41,464 nt of DNA from an uncultured Saprospiraceae bacterium. Lineage in GTDB: Bacteria; Bacteroidota; Bacteroidia; Chitinophagales; Saprospiraceae. The notes below the pieces were generated by a model. That model did no database searches and was not told the origin of the DNA. It worked only from the letters and a program-made list of their open reading frames with translations. The position numbers were made by a program, and so were the translations under genes. The stretch covers positions 1 to 41,464 of the forward strand of contig CALDUE010000060.1 of NCBI GenBank assembly GCA_937923485.1, read 5' to 3'. Shown here one piece after another: positions 36,583 through 41,464 of this stretch; the stretch's first letter is position 1; each line of letters begins with the position of its first letter.

Positions 36583-37184
36583 GCCCCCTCTCCATACAAG
36601 CGCGCATACCGCACCACATACTTCCCGATTACATCAAACTCTAGATTGATCTTCGAACCGGGTTGTAAATTTTTGAACGTCGTGTGCTCATAGGTATATG
36701 GAATGATCGAAACGCCAAATGAATCAATCGTTGGGTCGATTACCGTCAAACTAACGCCATTGATACATATGCTTCCCTTGTCTACCAAGATGCGCTCAGG
36801 ATGAGCCTCATACTGAAAACGATAGTTCCAACTGCCGTCGACGTCTTCTACACTTTGACATGCACCCGTCGTATCCACGTGGCCTTGCACCATGTGACCA
36901 TCCAATCGCGCACCAGCCTGCATGGCGAGCTCTAAATTTACTTCTCGGCCTACTTCCCATTCACCCAATGTAGAGCGATCTAATGTCTCTTGAATAGCCG
37001 TAACTGTATGGGTTTTGGCGGAAGCAGAAGTTGAGGTGACCGTCAAACAAACTCCGTCATGAGCCACACTTTGATCAATGCTCACTTCACCTGCTAAAGC
37101 TGATTCGACAGTGACATGAATGTTGCTCCCTTCGCGCTCCATCGCGGTGATGGTACCCAAGGCTTTGATGATTCCGGTAAACAA
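36579..37184 (-). CDS. ribE: Riboflavin synthase, alpha subunit
   Basis: This 201-residue protein catalyses the dismutation of two 6,7-dimethyl-8-ribityllumazine molecules to riboflavin. It has two lumazine-binding repeats, the first with DGVCLTV and the second with NGVSLTV, and the highly conserved GHMVQGHVDTTG between them. The start codon is TTG: the family N-terminus MFTGII begins exactly there and no ATG is near. Other riboflavin genes are not in the window. The stop overlaps the end of a heptamer repeat. Copy 11 of the iterated motif encodes ASAKT. Confidence 0.95.
   Translation of the reverse strand: MFTGIIKALGTITAMEREGSNIHVTVESALAGEVSIDQSVAHDGVCLTVTSTSASAKTHTVTAIQETLDRSTLGEWEVGREVNLELAMQAGARLDGHMVQGHVDTTGACQSVEDVDGSWNYRFQYEAHPERILVDKGSICINGVSLTVIDPTIDSFGVSIIPYTYEHTTFKNLQPGSKINLEFDVIGKYVVRYARLYGEGA
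37012..37025 (+). repeat. Iterated motif copy 11 (in ribE)
   Basis: GTTTTGGCGGAAGC on the plus strand; the coding strand reads GCT TCC GCC AAA AC, encoding ASAKT at about residues 54-58 of riboflavin synthase. Confidence 0.8.
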
Positions 37185-37301
37185 GGTAGTAGGTGTAAGT
37201 GAGAATAGAGAACGAATAAACAGACTGCAAGTTTACGATTGGCACTGTACTGTCGAACCACCGGTTCGCAGTAAAAGTGGCAACTATCAATCACCGAATT
37301 T

Positions 37302-40106
37302 TTACTGTCCTCCCCGAAACACCTCAATCGTCCCGTTCAAAGCCTCACCAGCTATGCGCTCAACCTCACCTCCCGGCAAGCGCTGAAACACTTCACAAGA
37401 GTAGAGGTACGTCCCATCAGAAACAGGCTCTCCATTGAGGTTCGTGCCGTCCCAACCAAGATTAGGATCTTCGGTCTGGTACATCAATTCACCCCAACGG
37501 TTGTATAGCACAAAATCAACGCGCTCTACAAACCGGTTGATTCTAGGACGCAGCACATCGTGCTGATTGTCCCCATTTGGAGTAATCACATTGGGCAAGA
37601 GATAGAACGGACAATTTTCTACGCAAACACTAGGAGACAACGGACCTTCATTGCCCACAGAATCGACTGCCGCAACCGCATAGCAAGCGGCGATTTCTAG
37701 CAGATCAGGAACTAAGAAAGTTGTATCGATCAGGAAATCAATTTCTCCGAGTAAGGTGCGACCGGTTCCAGCAGAATCCGTCAATTCATAGAAACGAATA
37801 GCCGCTAAATCATCAGCAGGCTCGCAGTCCCCATTGAAGTTGTAGGAAAGGGTATTGGTAAAAGGCGGACGGATATTCTGCTGATCTTCTAGTAGATCGC
37901 AAATTGTAGCGACATTCAAGTTTGGCGGGCATGGGCCAACCGTATCTATAGGTACACCGCAGACAACCTGACTATTGTTGATCAATGGCGAATGAATCGT
38001 CGAGACACCATAGGTGCCGAATCCAACAATCTTGTAGCAGGTCTCAACTCCATTCACCACATCATCATCTGCGAAAGTGGTATTTGTCACAGACGCAAGG
38101 GTATCAAAGCCTCCCGTCGTACGTTCACGCAACACAGCATAGCGTGTGTTCTCCCAAGAAGTCTCTGAAGTCCAATTCAACGTGTTTAGCTGGTCTGTAC
38201 TAGCCACACTTAAATCAATGGTAGAAGAGGGGAGTGGTGCGATACCGTTGTCACTGCCATTAGCTGTGAAGCGGATGGCGTACGTGTACCCTTGGCTCAC
38301 GGTGTTTACATTCTGATCGACAAACATGGTATCACCTTGCAGAGCTGCGAAGCTCGTAAAGGTGTTCAGTGTTCCAGGAATAGGGATAAAGTTGCTCGTG
38401 CCAATGCCATTGCTTCTCAAGATCTCATAGGTATAGGGAGCTGGATTGGCAATTGTATCTAAATCGGAGGCCAGCGGTGGAGTCCAGCGCACATCGATAG
38501 AACCTGTGGCAGGATCGGTACTAAGAATATCGGCTCGTGTCAAGAGCGGTAAGTCACGAGACGATTGAATACACACCTCCACACTCGGGATACTCTCAAC
38601 AAGGTTGAATGGACGTCCCGTTGCCGTAAATCGAACGAACTGCCCTAAAATGCGGTAGCAATACGTGCGACCACGTTCTATGTTATCGTCTGTGAATACA
38701 TAGCGGCCTCCTTCGATATCGTTTGTTTGGGTAGAAATTCGAGTATATCCACGTCCCGCCAGACCTTGTACACAAGAGTCAAAAGGAAACGGATTACTCC
38801 CTTCGCGCCGCCACACACTGAAACCGAAGAAGAAATCATCGGCTGCATCTTCACATACGTAGGGAGCTTCCCAGTCCAAATCAATTAAACCATTCTCCGC
38901 TTCAATCTGCACGTCATTCGGCGGTGGAGCGCTCACTTTAATTCGAACTACCTCAAGTCGACTCAAATCCGTTTCACCGCCAAGATTCGAACGGAAATCA
39001 TCGGTCGCTTTAAAGATGACGTTGTAGGGATTGCGGTCTGTGTGTTCACAGACCGTAGTCCAGGCATATTGTCGGGTCCAAGGTTGGGGATGGAACAATT
39101 CATCACCGTTCCAAGTCGCGGGCGAGAGCGCTAAATCAAGTGTGGCACTTGTTGCTTCTAGGCGCACCATTTGATCAGGTTCATCTATCGGAGCGGTGGC
39201 CACAGGATCGAGTGTTAAGGACTGACCGGTGATGAGGCAAAACTCATTATCGACCACCACGACTGGAGGAATGTTATCGCAAGTCTCGATTGAAATCTGC
39301 ATGTCTCTAGTCGTCGTATCGATCGGTTGACCGTTCCGATAACTGATGATCAAAATCACTGCATTGTAGTCGCCTTCACGCCGTGGGCTATCCCACGTTA
39401 AGGTACCAGTGATCTCATTAATCGTAAAGAAAGAAGCGCCGCCAACGCCTCCAAATTCACTCGGAGATTGATAGTTCGGGACGGGGATTCCTTCAGCTTG
39501 GAGTGGGGTTCCAAGGCGATACACCAGGGAATCTCCATCTGGATCAAAGGCATTTGGGTTGTGCGTAAAGCGTTGCCCCACACAGCCATTGTCTATTGGT
39601 GGTTGTAGTAGTTCAGGCGTCGAGTTCGGTCCTTGAAAGTTTGCATCTAAAAAGGTAAAGACCGTTCGGATATAGAAGCGGACTTCCGTACTACCTCCAT
39701 TGTTGATGTTGCGGATATTATCGACCCTGTTCGGGTCTTGCATGCCGATGATGTACTGTCCGCGACCACTATAAGTATGCGTGGCGATGTAGATGTTCAC
39801 TTTGATGTTGTCGCCGAGGCGCTCTCCGTTTGGAAATCCGTCTACGATTGGACCATTTTCTCTAATCACCCATTCCGAGGTTCCATCGCCCCATTCAATA
39901 AGAAGGGAGTCTCGATCGGCATCGTTGGAATTGCCTTGAAAGGCTGTATACGTAACAATGGTAGCTCGTACCGATAGACCAGAAAGCTGTTCTACACGGA
40001 TTTCTCCAGCTCGATTGTGCGTGGCAAACAGCGACGTACTCGTAGCTATTACGAGGAGTGTGAAAAGGAATACACGAAAGGTGGTAGGTAAAGTCACTTG
40101 CGGCAA
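37302..40106 (-). CDS. Gliding-motility-type (CHU_C) surface protein with fibronectin-like domains
   Basis: This 934-residue exported protein has an N-terminal signal peptide (about 1-28), an Ig/cadherin-like region with DPDGDSLVYRLGTP (near 189-202) and several fibronectin type III-like segments (about 390-780, repeated RVxVSxPPPND and SIDVRWTPP patterns). It ends in a C-terminal gliding-motility/T9SS type B sorting domain (about 836-934: PNVITPNGDNQHD ... LYNRWGELMY ... WDGTNLNGEPVSDGTYLY). It is probably anchored at the cell surface through the T9SS. No ATG is available: the frame starts at TTG 40106 (GTG 40097 is an alternative), with a stop upstream at 40131-40133. It lies 30 bp from rmlD. 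Confidence 0.87.
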   Translation of the reverse strand: MPQVTLPTTFRVFLFTLLVIATSTSLFATHNRAGEIRVEQLSGLSVRATIVTYTAFQGNSNDADRDSLLIEWGDGTSEWVIRENGPIVDGFPNGERLGDNIKVNIYIATHTYSGRGQYIIGMQDPNRVDNIRNINNGGSTEVRFYIRTVFTFLDANFQGPNSTPELLQPPIDNGCVGQRFTHNPNAFDPDGDSLVYRLGTPLQAEGIPVPNYQSPSEFGGVGGASFFTINEITGTLTWDSPRREGDYNAVILIISYRNGQPIDTTTRDMQISIETCDNIPPVVVVDNEFCLITGQSLTLDPVATAPIDEPDQMVRLEATSATLDLALSPATWNGDELFHPQPWTRQYAWTTVCEHTDRNPYNVIFKATDDFRSNLGGETDLSRLEVVRIKVSAPPPNDVQIEAENGLIDLDWEAPYVCEDAADDFFFGFSVWRREGSNPFPFDSCVQGLAGRGYTRISTQTNDIEGGRYVFTDDNIERGRTYCYRILGQFVRFTATGRPFNLVESIPSVEVCIQSSRDLPLLTRADILSTDPATGSIDVRWTPPLASDLDTIANPAPYTYEILRSNGIGTSNFIPIPGTLNTFTSFAALQGDTMFVDQNVNTVSQGYTYAIRFTANGSDNGIAPLPSSTIDLSVASTDQLNTLNWTSETSWENTRYAVLRERTTGGFDTLASVTNTTFADDDVVNGVETCYKIVGFGTYGVSTIHSPLINNSQVVCGVPIDTVGPCPPNLNVATICDLLEDQQNIRPPFTNTLSYNFNGDCEPADDLAAIRFYELTDSAGTGRTLLGEIDFLIDTTFLVPDLLEIAACYAVAAVDSVGNEGPLSPSVCVENCPFYLLPNVITPNGDNQHDVLRPRINRFVERVDFVLYNRWGELMYQTEDPNLGWDGTNLNGEPVSDGTYLYSCEVFQRLPGGEVERIAGEALNGTIEVFRGGQ

Positions 40107-40135
40107 GGTAATAACAACCTCAACGTGATTTTAAC

Positions 40136-40987
40136 CTATGTCGTTGCATCACGCGCGTGGAAGTCTGCTAATGCGTCGCGCCAGTGACGAAATGGGAACT
40201 TCCCAGCTTGAGCCTTTTGAAGGTCTAACACGCTGTAATGCGGTCTTGCTGCTGGAGTTGGGTAGAGTTTAGTGGGGATTGGATTTACGGTGCAAGTGAG
40301 CCCATAAGTTTCCATGATCGCTTTTGAGAAATCATACCAAGAAGCTACCCCAAGCCCAGCGTAGTTGTACGTTCCAGGCTTTAGATCTTTAGTTTCGATT
40401 ACATGTAAAATAGCCCGGGCGATGTCATCCGCAAAGGTCGGGGCGCCGATTTGGTCACTCACTACATTTAGTTCGTCACGTTCGCTTCCCAAGCGAACCA
40501 TCGTCCGTACGAAATTACCTCCTTCAAGACCGAATACCCAGCTCGTACGAAGAATGGTGGTTTTGGCGCAAGCTGAAAGAGCCTCTTTCTCTCCTGCCAA
40601 CTTCGTTCGCGCATAGACACTCTGCGGATCAGTTGGATCACTCTCTAGTAGAGGTCGATTTTTATCGTTGTGATAAACGTAATCCGTTGAAATATGAATA
40701 AAGCGGGCATCGATTGAAGTACAAGCTTCCGCCAAAACACGCACTGCATCTTGGTTGATCTCTACGCATGCCTGCGTATCACTTTCAGCCTTGTCTACTG
40801 CGGTATAAGCCGCACAATTGATGACTACTTGCGGCTTATAGGAAAGTGCTTTCTCCCGCACTGCATCCTCGTCTCTCATGTCGAGCTCGTCACGATCTGT
40901 GAAAAGACATTCATAAGATGGATTCGTAAGTGTGCGGCGCAAGGCCGTTCCTACTTGTCCGTTTGCTCCAGTGATGAGAATACGCAT
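40136..40987 (-). CDS. rmlD: dTDP-4-dehydrorhamnose reductase
   Basis: This 283-residue extended SDR makes dTDP-L-rhamnose in the last step of the pathway. The NAD(P)H motif GANGQVG is at residues 7-13, TDYVY at 101-105, and the catalytic pair Y125/K129 in YARTKLAGE. It lies downstream of rmlC in the same leftward direction, 108 bp apart, forming the end of a dTDP-rhamnose operon that continues beyond the window. L-rhamnose is used for O-antigen or capsule. Two copies of the iterated motif lie inside the gene. Confidence 0.95.
   Translation of the reverse strand: MRILITGANGQVGTALRRTLTNPSYECLFTDRDELDMRDEDAVREKALSYKPQVVINCAAYTAVDKAESDTQACVEINQDAVRVLAEACTSIDARFIHISTDYVYHNDKNRPLLESDPTDPQSVYARTKLAGEKEALSACAKTTILRTSWVFGLEGGNFVRTMVRLGSERDELNVVSDQIGAPTFADDIARAILHVIETKDLKPGTYNYAGLGVASWYDFSKAIMETYGLTCTVNPIPTKLYPTPAARPHYSVLDLQKAQAGKFPFRHWRDALADFHARDATT
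40560..40573 (+). repeat. Iterated motif copy 12 (in rmlD)
   Basis: GTTTTGGCGCAAGC on the plus strand; the coding strand reads GCT TGC GCC AAA AC, encoding ACAKT of rmlD. Confidence 0.8.
40725..40738 (-). repeat. Iterated motif copy 13 (in rmlD)
   Basis: GCTTCCGCCAAAAC on the plus strand; the coding strand reads GTT TTG GCG GAA GC, encoding VLAEA. It lies in the opposite orientation to copy 12 within the same gene. Confidence 0.8.
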
Positions 40988-41011
40988 GGGAATAGAATTG
41001 AAGGGTTTAGG

Positions 41012-41025
41012 GCTTTCGCCAAAAC
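41012..41025 (-). repeat. Iterated motif copy 14
   Basis: GCTTTCGCCAAAAC on the plus strand in the 108-bp rmlC-rmlD spacer. Confidence 0.85.
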
Positions 41026-41095
41026 CTTAGTTAATTGGATTGCAAAGATGAGACTTACATAAATGCAAAACCTAATATGAATTGTGCCCTAAAGA

Positions 41096-41464
41096 TTAAA
41101 GTGCTGCAAGGTGCTCTCCAAAATTTGGGAGAATTGCATCCTTCTCACTTAGCTGTACTTCAGACATGTCAATCTTCCAATCAATTCCGAGTTTCGGATC
41201 ATTGAATTTGAGACCTCCTTCAGATTTTGGCGCATAAAAGTTGTCGCACTTGTACGCAAAGAGTGCCGTCTCGCTGAGTACGACATATCCGTGGGCAAAA
41301 CCACGCGGAACGTAAAATTGATTCTTCAGCTCTCCGCTTAGCAGTACTGAATGATGCTGGCCGTAGCTAGGGGAGTCTGGACGACAATCAACGACGACAT
41401 CGAGCACCTCTCCATGGATTACGCGGACAAGCTTTGCCTGTGCATGCTCTCCGCGCTGATAGTG
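41096..41464 (-). CDS. rmlC: dTDP-4-dehydrorhamnose 3,5-epimerase, 3' part
   Basis: The C-terminal 122 residues of RmlC are visible; the 5' end lies beyond the window edge. The visible part opens in the HYQRGEHAQAKLVRVIHGE block, whose first His is the probable catalytic base. It continues through YVPRGFAHGYVVLSE, FAYKCDNFYAPKSEGG and FNDPKLGIDW, all family landmarks, and ends FGEHLAAL. A GTG at 41407 is an internal codon, not the start. RmlC epimerises C3 and C5 of the dTDP-keto sugar before RmlD reduces it. Confidence 0.94.
   Translation of the reverse strand, partial: HYQRGEHAQAKLVRVIHGEVLDVVVDCRPDSPSYGQHHSVLLSGELKNQFYVPRGFAHGYVVLSETALFAYKCDNFYAPKSEGGLKFNDPKLGIDWKIDMSEVQLSEKDAILPNFGEHLAAL

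Noticed and set aside
41223-41236. TTTTGGCGCAT in rmlC as a motif copy
   Set aside because: The right part (AAGC) does not match, so it is a partial likeness only.
41096-41407. rmlC starting at GTG 41407
   Set aside because: The frame continues upstream to the window edge through conserved RmlC sequence, so this is an internal codon of a truncated gene.

Overview
The window comes from the chromosome of a member of the Bacteroidota, probably a Saprospiria (Lewinella-like) marine or surface-associated bacterium. The evidence is the tRNA/tuf/secE/nusG order without strong Shine-Dalgarno sites, two large secreted proteins with type IX secretion (T9SS) tails, SprB-like and PKD-like repeats, DUF3857/transglutaminase proteins and orphan LytTR regulators. 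The genus is an inference; no rRNA is present.

Layout. 1-13971 (+) is the core translation/transcription block: 3' end of tRNA-Tyr, tRNA-Gly, tRNA-Thr, tuf, a broken tRNA-Trp copy, tRNA-Trp, secE, nusG, rplK, rplA, rplJ, rplL, rpoB and rpoC. Its spacers are rich in hairpins. 14164-21883 (-) is an alginate-use cluster: FadR-type GntR regulator, PL17 oligoalginate lyase, MFS transporter, SDR (probable DEH reductase), KDG kinase and KDPG aldolase. Together these would turn alginate oligomers into pyruvate and glyceraldehyde-3-phosphate. Endolyases and SusCD porins are not in the window. 22541-23721 holds structured 77-bp repeats on both sides of an MsrQ-like membrane protein. 23830-30227 holds a T9SS cargo protein, an orphan LytTR protein, a cysteine-rich unknown, a DUF3024 protein and a REC-LytTR response regulator. 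30893-36157 holds a two-gene DUF3857/transglutaminase operon (one catalytic-looking, one lacking the catalytic Cys) converging on a membrane histidine kinase. 36188-41464 holds an orphan PKD-like fragment, a heptamer repeat, riboflavin synthase, a gliding-type (CHU_C) surface protein, rmlD and the 3' part of rmlC.

Most notable signal. A 14-bp motif, GCTTNCGCCAAAAC, occurs 13 times exactly, plus once lacking only its last base, in 41 kb. Chance predicts about 0.001 exact copies. Copies lie on both strands, in spacers and inside unrelated genes. One position is fully free, two copies form a 15-bp inverted repeat between rpoB and rpoC, and six of seven coding copies share one codon phase. This resembles the DNA uptake sequences of Neisseria and Haemophilus or another genome-wide recognition word; I know of no such motif in this phylum. 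Other points of interest are the 77-bp structured repeat, a tRNA-Trp copy broken by a small palindrome, and a calcium-loop-like motif in the cytoplasmic loop of the alginate-cluster transporter.
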